Origin: JASFYU01 sp045046905
Lineage (GTDB): Bacteria > Bacteroidota > Bacteroidia > Flavobacteriales > Flavobacteriaceae
Length of the DNA: 64,000 bases
NCBI GenBank assembly: GCA_045046905.1
Contig: JASFYU010000036.1
Location: 1-64,000, forward strand
Direction: 5' to 3'
A model generated the notes under the pieces. That model saw nothing but the letters and a program-made list of their open reading frames with translations. It had not been told where the DNA came from and ran no database searches. Position numbers and translations under genes: made by a program. How positions within the stretch are numbered: the first letter of the stretch is position 1; every line of letters begins with the position of its first letter. This document shows, one piece after another, positions 1-8,078 of the stretch.

Positions 1-555
1 ACTTATTGGTGCGCTAGTCAAAACCACACTAAAACTGTCCGTCACATTGGGTTCCGATGTCTGTGTGCTACCACCAGTCTGAGTTACCGTAAAACCGGCT
101 GTATCATTATCCGAAATAGTTACTGTTGCTGTACTAGACGACCCTATGGTATAAACAAGACCATTAGGTGCAATATCAACAACAACCTGTTCGTCTCCTT
201 CGACAAAAAAATCCTGTAAAACATTTAGAACAAGTGTAGCCTGACCATTTCCAGAAACGTCAGCACTGATTCCCACGGGAGATAGCAAACTCACATAATC
301 AATACCAGATGTTGCCGTACCTGAAACAGCTAAATTCACTAGTATTGAAGCTCCCGGAAAAGCTCCAGTAATGCTTACCGTGAACTCTCCTGACACTAAA
401 CCTGCTTCAGAAGCTGGATTTTGAGTTGCCGCAATGGTCGCTGTTGCCTGCCCATACGATGTAGTAGCAAGAAAAAATAGTACAACAAGAAGAAACCCCT
501 TAAAAAAAGTAGGTGTATTCTGTTGGGGCAAATAATGTATTCTTTTCAATTTCAT
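1..555 (-). CDS. Secreted Calx-beta domain protein (5' part, cut by window edge)
   Basis: An uninterrupted frame runs from an ATG at 555 to the left edge, giving the first 185 residues. Residues 1-38 form a signal peptide (basic start, hydrophobic LLVVLFFLA stretch, cleavage after SYGQA). The rest reads as Calx-beta repeats: alternating beta-strand segments, the acidic FVEGDEQV turn and the typical ending VTISDNDTAGF, after which a second repeat begins. In Bacteroidota such repeats occur in long exported surface proteins that often end in a type IX secretion signal; that end lies outside the window. It could be an adhesin or an extracellular enzyme carrier, but function cannot be told from this part. 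It follows fabD on the same strand after a 161-bp gap. Confidence 0.8.
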   Translation of the reverse strand, partial: MKLKRIHYLPQQNTPTFFKGFLLVVLFFLATTSYGQATATIAATQNPASEAGLVSGEFTVSITGAFPGASILVNLAVSGTATSGIDYVSLLSPVGISADVSGNGQATLVLNVLQDFFVEGDEQVVVDIAPNGLVYTIGSSSTATVTISDNDTAGFTVTQTGGSTQTSEPNVTDSFSVVLTSAPIS

Positions 556-716
556 AGTCTGTTCTTTGAATCAATCTCAATTCAATTTACAGCCTAGCAA
601 GTAGGCAACCCTTTAAATGGGGCTCAATATTACTAAATATAATAACCAAGACCTTAAATACAAGATTTAAATAGGCCTTTTTCGGTTGAAATACAATTCG
701 ACAAAACTAAACCAAC

Positions 717-1601
717 TTATTGTACAAGAGCGGAAAGCGTTTCGGCGGTAGGTTCAATTTTTTTGACCAGTCCTTGCAGTACTTTTCCAGGACCCACCTC
801 AGTGAATAGCGATGCCCCATCTTTTAGCATATTTTGAATGCTTTGTGTCCACTTAACAGGAGCCGTAAGTTGTGCCATCAGGTTCCTTTTTATTTCATCA
901 ACACCAGCTACTGCAGTGGTAGTAACATTTTGATAAATAGGACATTTGGGCGTTATAAAACTCGTATTCTCAATGGCAGCGGCCAGTTCTTCTCGGGCCG
1001 GCTCCATCAAGGGTGAATGAAAGGCTCCACCAACAGGCAAGACCATCGCCCTACGTGCACCCGCTTCTTTTAGCTTTTCACAAGCCTGATTAATCGCTTC
1101 AATTTCACCCGAAATAACCAATTGCCCAGGACAGTTATAATTGGCGGCAACTACAATACCAGCGGTCTCTTCACATATTTTTTCAACACTGGCATCATCA
1201 AGCCTTAAAACAACCGCCATGGTACCTGGGGCAAGCTCGCAGGCCTTTTGCATGGCCAATGCCCGTTGTGAAACCAATCGAAGACCGTCTTCAAAATTCA
1301 AGGTGCCATTGGCTACCAAGGCCGAAAATTCTCCAAGAGAGTGGCCAGCAACCATATCAGGTTTAAAATCTTTGCCCATCACCTTACTCATAATAACCGA
1401 GTGTAAAAAAATAGCAGGCTGTGTAATCTTGGTCTGCTTCAAATCTTCAGGCGTACCCTCAAACATCGTATCTGTAATCGAAAACCCGAGAATTTCATTG
1501 GCATTTTCGAACATTTCTTGTGCTATTGGGTACTTTTCATAAAGATCTAGACCCATGCCTACAAACTGTGACCCCTGTCCGGGAAATATATATGCGTTCA
1601 T
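717..1601 (-). CDS. fabD: Malonyl-CoA:acyl-carrier-protein transacylase
   Basis: This enzyme transfers malonyl from CoA to acyl carrier protein to supply fatty-acid elongation in the cytoplasm. The 294-residue length is normal for FabD. The GQGSQ loop lies at residues 8-12, the nucleophile elbow GHSLG at 86-90 with catalytic Ser88, the conserved Arg near 113 (SQRALAMQ), and the catalytic His near 195 (GGAFHSP). The ATG at 1601 is the natural start because the protein begins directly with the conserved N-terminal strand. Upstream, an 11-bp unit is repeated almost five times and runs into the start codon, behind a TAnnTTTG box, so the repeat probably makes up the whole 5' leader. The identification is secure. 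Confidence 0.97.
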   Translation of the reverse strand: MNAYIFPGQGSQFVGMGLDLYEKYPIAQEMFENANEILGFSITDTMFEGTPEDLKQTKITQPAIFLHSVIMSKVMGKDFKPDMVAGHSLGEFSALVANGTLNFEDGLRLVSQRALAMQKACELAPGTMAVVLRLDDASVEKICEETAGIVVAANYNCPGQLVISGEIEAINQACEKLKEAGARRAMVLPVGGAFHSPLMEPAREELAAAIENTSFITPKCPIYQNVTTTAVAGVDEIKRNLMAQLTAPVKWTQSIQNMLKDGASLFTEVGPGKVLQGLVKKIEPTAETLSALVQ

Positions 1602-1653
1602 TTTATCAACTTTTTATCAACTTTTTATCAACTTTTTATCAACTTTTTATCAA
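1601..1653 (-). repeat. 11-bp tandem repeat in the fabD leader, 4.9 copies
   Basis: On the minus strand the unit GTTGATAAAAA is repeated perfectly. Units on the plus strand sit at 1611-1621, 1622-1632 and 1633-1643, with near-complete units at 1601-1610 and 1644-1653. The last copy merges with the fabD ATG (ending GATAAAATG). Copy-number change by slippage would move the promoter away from or toward the start codon in 11-bp steps without touching the protein. Confidence 0.95.
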
Positions 1654-1655
1654 GG

Positions 1656-1663
1656 CAAAAATA
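1656..1663 (-). promoter_or_regulatory. Possible fabD promoter -7 box
   Basis: Minus strand reads TATTTTTG, a perfect match to the Bacteroidota -7 consensus TAnnTTTG. No good -33 TTTG was found at the usual distance. If used, transcription would begin close to 1649 and the leader would consist of the tandem repeats. Confidence 0.35.
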
Positions 1664-1710
1664 GTAATAATTAGACGATATGATTCTTAAACTTATCAAC
1701 CTACCTCTAA

Positions 1711-2226
1711 TCAATCTTCTTTAAACCAACTAGCGTATTTTACATAGCTATTCGCTATCCGATCAATCTCACCAGAACTCAATTCTGGACTTATATCTTT
1801 TATCTTTTTGGCAGGCATTCCGGCAAAAACGGTTCCTGAAGGCACAAGAGTACCTTTGGTCACCACCGCTCCTGCGGCTATAATACTATTGCTCTCCACA
1901 ATGCAATCATCCATTAAAATACTGCCCATACCCACCAGAACATTATCTTTTATGGTACAGCCGTGTACTATGGCATTATGCCCTATTGAAACATTATCAC
2001 CAATAATAGTAGGTGATTTCTGGTAGGTACAGTGAATTATCGCCCCGTCCTGCACATTCACCTTGTTTCCCATTTTTATATAATGCACATCGCCACGAAG
2101 TACAGCATTGTACCAGATACTACATTGATCCCCCATGCTGACCTCGCCAACAATTGTGGCATTCTCGGCAATAAAACAATCCTTGCCTATTTGAGGTGTT
2201 TTTCCGTTGATGGTTTTTAGTATCAT
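1711..2226 (-). CDS. Gamma-carbonic-anhydrase-like / left-handed beta-helix acyltransferase-family protein
   Basis: This is a 171-residue protein built of hexapeptide repeats (ENATIVGEVSMGDQCSIW, IGDNVSIGHNAIVHGC and similar) forming a left-handed beta helix, as in the YrdA/PaaY/CaiE branch of gamma-carbonic anhydrases. The three zinc-ligand histidine positions are present at about 65 (IIHC), 83 and 88 (IGHNAIVHG). Members are trimeric metal enzymes or thioester hydrolases of uncertain substrate; carbonic anhydrase activity has not been shown for most, so only the family is called. It starts at ATG 2226 and lies 35 bp downstream of the LytTR regulator on the same strand, so the two may be co-transcribed. 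Confidence 0.88.
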   Translation of the reverse strand: MILKTINGKTPQIGKDCFIAENATIVGEVSMGDQCSIWYNAVLRGDVHYIKMGNKVNVQDGAIIHCTYQKSPTIIGDNVSIGHNAIVHGCTIKDNVLVGMGSILMDDCIVESNSIIAAGAVVTKGTLVPSGTVFAGMPAKKIKDISPELSSGEIDRIANSYVKYASWFKED

Positions 2227-2261
2227 AAAAGGGATTAGAGATTAGGGAAATAAACAAACAC

Positions 2262-2990
2262 TCAAAAATACGACAACAGATTCTTTTTCTTTGCTGCGGA
2301 GACCAACAATTCCTTACCATTGGAAATCACCACACTGCCCCCTTTTCCTTTTTTGTATTTGACGACTTCATTAACATTGACCAAATATGATTTATGAATG
2401 CGCGCAAAAGGAAAACTAGATAATGCCTCTTCAAAATATTTTAAGGTCTTGCTGACCAAGAATTTTTTATTTTCGAGATATATTTCAGTATAGTTGTCAT
2501 CTGCCTTACAATACAGGATCTCTGAAACGTTCAGCACCTGAAAGCCATCTTGCTGTGGCAAGGTTATTTTTCCTTCTACCTGCTGAATTTTTGACTGTAG
2601 CACTTGGCCTTCGAGGGCATCTTCCTTTTCCTTGATTTCAATCACATACGCCACCGCCTTTACCAATTCATCTATACTAATGGGTTTCATTAAATAATAA
2701 GCCGCATGCGTATTGAGGGCATCTAGAGCATACTGATCATAGGCAGTCACAAAAATAGTTTCGAAAGTGCGGTCAGGTAAGCTTTCCAACAAATCGAAGG
2801 CATTGCCAAAAGGCATTTCTACATCTAAAAACACCACATCAGGGTTGTTGCTTTTTATACATTCAAGTCCTTCTTTAATAGTAGCTGCCTCAGCGCATAA
2901 ATTAACATCAGGGCAATATTTCGCCAAATAGTTTCTCAATATCTCTCTGCTCGTGGCTTCGTCTTCTATTATAATAGCGTTTAACTTCAT
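2262..2990 (-). CDS. LytTR-family response regulator
   Basis: This is a 242-residue transcription regulator. Residues 1-120 are a receiver domain with the acidic pocket at Glu9-Asp10, the phospho-acceptor Asp56 (VVFLDVEMP), Thr near 82 (FVTAYDQ) and the conserved Lys in the LMKPI motif. After a short acidic linker, residues about 145-242 form a LytTR DNA-binding domain (ILYCKADDNYTEIYL, then FARIHKSYLVNVNEV). The upstream gene on the same strand encodes a matching LytS-like histidine kinase, 165 bp away, so the pair is a two-component system. Targets cannot be inferred. Confidence 0.95.
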   Translation of the reverse strand: MKLNAIIIEDEATSREILRNYLAKYCPDVNLCAEAATIKEGLECIKSNNPDVVFLDVEMPFGNAFDLLESLPDRTFETIFVTAYDQYALDALNTHAAYYLMKPISIDELVKAVAYVIEIKEKEDALEGQVLQSKIQQVEGKITLPQQDGFQVLNVSEILYCKADDNYTEIYLENKKFLVSKTLKYFEEALSSFPFARIHKSYLVNVNEVVKYKKGKGGSVVISNGKELLVSAAKKKNLLSYF

Positions 2991-3111
2991 GCGCTTTGTT
3001 TTTTATTCTCACTAATGAGCTTACTAGCTCGAAACTTGCTTTTTTTCGATAGCCATCGGAATGTAAATAGCGTATTTCTTTTAATGTCTCCTAAGCCTAG
3101 CTGACGGTAAA

Positions 3112-3123
3112 GGCAGGCCTGCC
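3112..3123. repeat. Perfect 12-bp palindrome GGCAGGCCTGCC
   Basis: This GC-rich perfect palindrome lies in the otherwise AT-rich 165-bp gap between the kinase and the response-regulator gene, flanked by GGTAA and CCCTCGGGG. It could be a regulator site, a fragment of a dispersed repeat, or an attenuator stem; no T-run follows it. Confidence 0.4.
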
Positions 3124-3155
3124 CCGAGGGTTTTTACTTTATGAACGTATAAAAA

Positions 3156-5366
3156 TCAATCTCTTTTAAGTAGAAACAATACTTTAGTACCTGTGCCGTC
3201 AGCGTTTAAATTCGAAATATGCACAGCTACTTTATCCGTATACATATCATTTAAAATAGCGATTCTTTTTTTGATATTTCCCATACCCTTTGATTTTCGC
3301 TTTTTTTGATTCGGAGTTTTTAATTCCGCTGATTTTTTTCTGCCAATTCCATTGTCTTCAATGGTTATTTCAATGGTATTTTCATCTTTTTGCTTTAATA
3401 AAATATTCAAAAACCCTTTTTCATTCGTATACCGTAAGCCATGCCATATGGCATTTTCAATATAGGGCTGCAAAAGCATGGGCGGAATTTGAAAGGCCTC
3501 GACATCGATTCGCTCATCAACATGAATCTTATAATCAAACTTATCAGGAAAACGAGAATGCTCTAGTTTGGTATAGAGTTCTAACAACTCAAGTTCCTTT
3601 GCCAGCGGAATAAAATCCTCTTCTGAATTTTCAAGTACGGCTCGCATCAAAGTAGAAAAGTCGCTTAAATAACGGTTGGCACTACGCTCATCACTCTTGG
3701 CTATAAAATTATTAACTGAATTGAGGGCATTAAAAATAAAATGGGGATTCATCTGCGAACGCAATGATTTCAATGCTAGTAAATTATTGGCCAGTTTCTG
3801 TTGTTGATTACTGCGATAGAAAAAAAATGTTGTCAAACCCATCAGGATCATTCCAAAAATCAAAGAGTAAATGACCCATTGTTGACGCTTATAGTTTTCT
3901 GCTATCAATTGCTGTTCTGTGAGTGCCAGATCATATTTACTTTGAGAAAGCTGGCGCCCCTGCTCTAATCCTGAAATTCGACTTTGCTTTGATGCCAGTT
4001 CGCGATTAAAGCGTGCCGCCCGAGAAATTTCTTGCTCCTTGCGCACATAAAGGGTATCGACCACAGCCACATAATCTTGATAGGTCTCCAAGGCCTTTGT
4101 ATAATCACCTTTGTATTTATAGACTTCTGAGAGCTTTCTAGTCGCGTCTTTTTGAACAATAAGGTCATCTTGAGAATCTGCCTCGGTAATACTCTGTTTT
4201 AAATATAGAATGGCCTGATCGTACTGATCTTGAGCGATATAGGCATTTGCAATCTTGTAATTGATCCGTTGGGTGGTAATGGTATCTGCCTCACGGGGAA
4301 TCACTATTTTCTCAACTAGTGGTCGGGGTATTTTGAGCAGCTCGTTCAAGCTTTTTTTACGCAGTTCAATCTCATCGCCGTATTGGCTTTTCTGGTTGTA
4401 GAAATCGGCCACTTTTTCTTTCTCACGAACCGCTCTCCGAGGGGCTTGATTATTTGAAAGCCGCAGTGAATTCGCATAAAACGCCTCTGCCTCTTGCAAT
4501 CTGTCATCCTTGGCATAGGCATCTCCTATCTTAGAATTCAGATCGGTCATTTTTGGACTTATTTGATTTTTTTTTGCGATTTTCAATCCCTCTTCAAAGA
4601 ATGCTACCGCCTTATCTATTAGACGCATACCCGCATAGGCATCACCCAAAATCTCATAGAGCTCTGTTCTTTGAAAAGGAACCATACCCCTTATTTTAAT
4701 CAAAGGATTGAGGAGTTCTTCTGATTTCCTAAATTCTTTGTTAAGCACATACACCTTAGCCAGCAGTATCGTAGTTCTTGTGGTTTTATGTGCCTTTAAC
4801 GCATCTTTGAAATTGGTTATAGCCAGATCGTATTGGTTGTGAAACTCATACACCTCGCCCAATGTAGTCAATGAAGCTGCCAATTGTCTCTTATCTGCTC
4901 TTCTACCCAGTGCGGCAATAGACTGTGTAATAAAATCAATACTCTTTTCAATATGGGTTCGTTTATAGAAATTGGCGGAGTCAAGAAATACCCTATACAT
5001 CGAGGTCTCTCTTTTGGAAGTCTTGTTACTAGAGGCCCCTGAACTCGATTTATTCTCAATAACATCCTCTACTAAAACATCAACGTCCTCACCACTCCTA
5101 ATGGTATAGCGAACCGTTTCAAATTCAGGGCTGCGAATAATCAGCTGATCACCGATCAAGGCCCTGATTCTAAATTCTCCTACCCAATTAGTTAGCGTAT
5201 ACCCCCCCGAGCTTGTAGATATTTCTACCCCAGATATGGGCACACGGGTTCTCTGCTCTTTCACAGAACCCTTGATTTCTATCGTATCGATGCTTTCCGA
5301 CACTTGAGAAAAAGCGGTGAAAACACTTAGGAAAAATACCACCAATATGTAAAACACTTTCTGCAT
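3156..5366 (-). CDS. TPR-containing LytS-type sensor histidine kinase
   Basis: The start was placed at ATG 5366 rather than an in-frame TTG at 5411 because a signal peptide (MQKVFYILVVFFLSVFTAFS) begins there. The protein has 736 residues. Order: signal peptide; a CarboxypepD_reg-like beta domain (about 25-95, beginning IEIKGSVKEQRTRVPISGVE); tetratricopeptide repeats (about 130-430); a coiled segment; one membrane helix (about 500-520); then the His_kinase domain with NPHFIFNALN (His near 542) and an HATPase lobe with IENAIWHGL, EDNGIGR and GMGNIKKR. The repeat region lies outside the cytoplasm and would sense the signal; the output partner is the adjacent LytTR regulator. This architecture is common in Bacteroidota, but the ligand is unknown. 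Confidence 0.93.
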   Translation of the reverse strand: MQKVFYILVVFFLSVFTAFSQVSESIDTIEIKGSVKEQRTRVPISGVEISTSSGGYTLTNWVGEFRIRALIGDQLIIRSPEFETVRYTIRSGEDVDVLVEDVIENKSSSGASSNKTSKRETSMYRVFLDSANFYKRTHIEKSIDFITQSIAALGRRADKRQLAASLTTLGEVYEFHNQYDLAITNFKDALKAHKTTRTTILLAKVYVLNKEFRKSEELLNPLIKIRGMVPFQRTELYEILGDAYAGMRLIDKAVAFFEEGLKIAKKNQISPKMTDLNSKIGDAYAKDDRLQEAEAFYANSLRLSNNQAPRRAVREKEKVADFYNQKSQYGDEIELRKKSLNELLKIPRPLVEKIVIPREADTITTQRINYKIANAYIAQDQYDQAILYLKQSITEADSQDDLIVQKDATRKLSEVYKYKGDYTKALETYQDYVAVVDTLYVRKEQEISRAARFNRELASKQSRISGLEQGRQLSQSKYDLALTEQQLIAENYKRQQWVIYSLIFGMILMGLTTFFFYRSNQQQKLANNLLALKSLRSQMNPHFIFNALNSVNNFIAKSDERSANRYLSDFSTLMRAVLENSEEDFIPLAKELELLELYTKLEHSRFPDKFDYKIHVDERIDVEAFQIPPMLLQPYIENAIWHGLRYTNEKGFLNILLKQKDENTIEITIEDNGIGRKKSAELKTPNQKKRKSKGMGNIKKRIAILNDMYTDKVAVHISNLNADGTGTKVLFLLKRD

Positions 5367-5575
5367 ATCGTCATTTGAACAAGGTAAACTTAGGCGATTT
5401 ATACGGTACAAAAAAATAGAGAAATCCGAAAAATCAGTTAAAAAACTACATTTTCAAGCCTTTACGCAATCAGAAAACCCCTTGACTCATTCAAGGGACC
5501 ATTTCACTCATTGCTTGTTTTTTATGGAAAAGTTTGGAGATACTTTTACGGCATTAATAAAAATAAAAAAACAAT

Positions 5576-6757
5576 ATGAAAAATCTAAAACAAATATTCG
5601 GAATTGGGCTAATGACCTTTACACTCGCGACATCCTATGGGTGTGACTTAAAAATAAATAAAACGGCATCTGAGCCTAGTATTGCCCAAGTGCAAATAAA
5701 CGAGCTAGAAAAAACGACCAATAATATGGTGAAAATCGCCTTGTTACTCGATACTAGTAATAGCATGGACGGACTCATAAACCAGGCCAAAGCGCAATTA
5801 TGGGATGTGGTCAATACATTTGCCAATGCCAAATGCGGAAATGAGGCGAGGCCTACACTACAGATTGCTATTTATCAATACGGTAATGATAAGCTCTCTT
5901 CAAGGGAAGGCTATATTCAGCAGGTGCTGAATTTTAGTGACGATCTAGATGAAATCTCAGAAAAGCTATTCTCCTTAACTACCAATGGAGGGGAAGAATA
6001 TTGTGGTGAGGTTATACATACTTCTTTAAAACAGTTGGATTGGGGTAAAAATCCTGATAATCTTAAAATGATATTTATCGCCGGCAACGAGCCTTTTACC
6101 CAAGGTAAATTGAATTATAGAGATGCTGTCACCAATGCTAAGGAGAAAGATATTATTGTGAATACCATTTTCTGCGGCAGTTATGAGCAGGGCATTAGTA
6201 CCGAATGGAAAAAAGGGGCCACCATGACCGGTGGCGAATATATGGCCATTGATCATAACCGCAAAGTGGTTCATATCAACACCCCTTATGACGATATCAT
6301 CATTAAATTGAATTCAAAACTGAATAAAACCTATATTTCCTATGGTGCGATGGGCGCCGCTAAAATGCGGACACAAGCCGCTCAGGACGTCAACGCTTAC
6401 GAAATGGAAGAGGTCGTTGCTATTAAGCGTGCCGTAAGCAAAAGCTCAAGACTCTATAAAAATGCTACATGGGATCTGGTAGATGCCTCTGACGATAAAG
6501 AGTTCGATGTTTCTAAAATCGAAAAAAAGCAATTACCCTCGGCCCTTAAAAATAAGTCAACAGCCGAAATAACCGCTATTATCGCAACTAAAAAATCGGA
6601 TCGCAAAAGAATACAAAAAGAAATTCAGCAATTGAATACAAAACGAGAGGCTTATATTGCTAAAAATCAAAAAGAGGGTGCAAGAGGAGAGCTTGAGAAT
6701 GCCATGCTCAAAGCCATTCAAAAACAGGCCGCAAAGAAAAATTATAGGTGGGACTAA
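5576..6757 (+). CDS. VWA-domain putative lipoprotein
   Basis: This is a 393-residue exported protein. The N-terminus is a signal sequence ending in a cysteine (TSYGC, Cys23), probably a lipobox although position -3 is atypical. A von Willebrand A domain spans about residues 52-250, with an intact MIDAS motif (LLLDTSNSMDG; Asp59, Ser61, Ser63). The last 120 residues are Lys/Glu/Gln-rich and probably helical or coiled coil. VWA domains bind metal and mediate protein contacts; there is no neighbouring MoxR ATPase or BatA/BatB gene, so it does not belong to a classic Bat locus. It is transcribed divergently from the histidine kinase and converges on the PorP/SprF gene. Function unknown. Confidence 0.85.
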   Translation: MKNLKQIFGIGLMTFTLATSYGCDLKINKTASEPSIAQVQINELEKTTNNMVKIALLLDTSNSMDGLINQAKAQLWDVVNTFANAKCGNEARPTLQIAIYQYGNDKLSSREGYIQQVLNFSDDLDEISEKLFSLTTNGGEEYCGEVIHTSLKQLDWGKNPDNLKMIFIAGNEPFTQGKLNYRDAVTNAKEKDIIVNTIFCGSYEQGISTEWKKGATMTGGEYMAIDHNRKVVHINTPYDDIIIKLNSKLNKTYISYGAMGAAKMRTQAAQDVNAYEMEEVVAIKRAVSKSSRLYKNATWDLVDASDDKEFDVSKIEKKQLPSALKNKSTAEITAIIATKKSDRKRIQKEIQQLNTKREAYIAKNQKEGARGELENAMLKAIQKQAAKKNYRWD

Positions 6758-6769
6758 ACAGATTATCTC

Positions 6770-6909
6770 AAACAAGGCCGTTTAAAAAGTTTAGTATAAC
6801 GTCTTTGCGAGGCACGAAGCAATCTGTAGCTTAGTAACAATCAAGTTACAGATTACTTCACTTTGTTCGTAATGACGATTTGTTTCGACTTTTAAAACGA
6901 CCTTGTTTT
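6770..6909. repeat. 140-bp nested palindromic element (REP/MITE-like)
   Basis: This lies between two convergent genes. The outer arms 6770-6790 and 6889-6909 are inverted copies matching at 19 of 21 positions (AAACAAGG.CGTTT.AAAAGT). The inner arms, 6800-6831 and 6844-6877, also pair (CGTC.TT.CGA... and AATCTGTA.CT). The inner sequence resembles the CGTCATTGCGAGG-AACGAAGCAATCTG palindromes scattered in many bacterial genomes. There are no coding signals. It may also end transcription from both sides. Confidence 0.75.
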
Positions 6910-6961
6910 AAAAAAGGTAAAAAAAATAGTTAGATATCTTTTCTCTTGAAAGAAAGGGCAT

Positions 6962-7957
6962 TTATTGTGCCGCTGGGCAGTAACAGTCGTAGCGTCGCTC
7001 CTCCTGTCCGAAATCGTAGCCGATTGTTATTTGATGAAATCCTCCGTTATCAAAACGAATATCACCCATTTGATAGGAGTAGTTATAGGAAACCATAAAA
7101 TTTTTGATATTGGCTCCAATGATAGGAGTAATCAATTGCAGGCGCTGTTCACCAAAGCTACCATCGATCTGAAACTGGGCTCCATCAAAACTTCTTCGAT
7201 ATGACACTCCGCCCCACAGTCTACCAAAACTCACATCTCTATATACCTTTGCATTGATATCAAATGTTTTTTCCTCGGTAAATTCAGTTAGTTGCAGCAG
7301 CACCGAAGGTTCGTATTGCCATTCACTATTACCGAAAATATAGCCTGCGGAAAGTAAATATCTTCTTAAATTGTCGAACTCTATGGCCGTATAAAGATCG
7401 CGACCACTGCCCAAAACATTCAGCACCGAAAAATGGGTATAAAAATCCATGAAATTATACGACATTCCCAAATCAACATTAAAGTAACTAACACTGTTCT
7501 TTGAGCCTGTTATAATAGGATCTGGAATCACCGAACGGAATTCAGTTTCATCTAAACTACTTTGTATCAGACCGGTACTAAGACCAAAAGAAAGTTGATT
7601 TAAAACACGTACATCGTCTCCGCCCATCCTCAAATGATGTGCATAGGTCAGTTTCATACCGGTTTGTGAATGGTAGCCATTCGCATCATTAAAGAATATG
7701 GCCCCAACACCTGTTGGGCCATCACCAAGTCTAAAATGCGCGTTCAAGGTTTGTAAATTCGGAGCTTCTTCAACGGCGAACCATTGCTTTCTGATGGTTC
7801 CCCTAATTTTACCACCGACCCCTATGCCGGCCATTGAGGGGAATACCAAATAATAATTGTCGGATAAATAATCAAAATATACCGGTATCCCTTCCTGTGC
7901 AAATGACTGTGGGCCAAAAGCAAGGATAGAGAACAAGAGCAATAATTTACGTTTCAT
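6962..7957 (-). CDS. PorP/SprF family type IX secretion system membrane protein
   Basis: This is a 331-residue outer-membrane beta-barrel protein with a signal peptide (MKRKLLLLFSILAFGPQSFAQ). It has the family's opening motif (YLVFPSMAGI in place of the common NPAFAG form), the LTYAHHLRMG strand and a C-terminus of alternating aromatic strands. Family members help export or anchor a partner substrate of the type IX secretion system and usually sit directly after a giant adhesin gene. Here no adhesin is adjacent: the downstream neighbour is a convergent VWA gene and the upstream gene is divergent. It is thus an orphan paralogue rather than PorP or SprF itself. The protein ends YDCYCPAAQ, an unusual cysteine-bearing tail. 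Confidence 0.88.
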   Translation of the reverse strand: MKRKLLLLFSILAFGPQSFAQEGIPVYFDYLSDNYYLVFPSMAGIGVGGKIRGTIRKQWFAVEEAPNLQTLNAHFRLGDGPTGVGAIFFNDANGYHSQTGMKLTYAHHLRMGGDDVRVLNQLSFGLSTGLIQSSLDETEFRSVIPDPIITGSKNSVSYFNVDLGMSYNFMDFYTHFSVLNVLGSGRDLYTAIEFDNLRRYLLSAGYIFGNSEWQYEPSVLLQLTEFTEEKTFDINAKVYRDVSFGRLWGGVSYRRSFDGAQFQIDGSFGEQRLQLITPIIGANIKNFMVSYNYSYQMGDIRFDNGGFHQITIGYDFGQEERRYDCYCPAAQ

Positions 7958-8054
7958 CTAAGAAAAGGGCTTAAAGTTCAATATCTCGACTAAATATAAT
8001 GTATAACGGGTGGAATCCTACAATATTATACATGCTTTAACTTAGAAATGATTG

Positions 8055-8062
8055 TATTTTTG
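8055..8062 (+). promoter_or_regulatory. Possible nfu promoter -7 box
   Basis: TATTTTTG matches TAnnTTTG exactly and ends 16 bp before the ATG at 8079. A clear -33 TTTG is not present upstream, so support is limited. Confidence 0.3.
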
Positions 8063-8078
8063 TATAAAATTCATTCCG

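Noticed and set aside
3290..3613. Long plus-strand frames opposite the kinase and other large genes
   Set aside because: They are antisense to well-supported genes and have no signal peptide, motif or start context of their own.
5367..5411. TTG start 15 codons upstream for the histidine kinase
   Set aside because: The signal peptide begins at ATG 5366; the upstream residues have no export character.
5531..5548. Promoter for the VWA gene (TTTG with TACTTTTA)
   Set aside because: The two boxes are only 4 bp apart and the second misses the final G.
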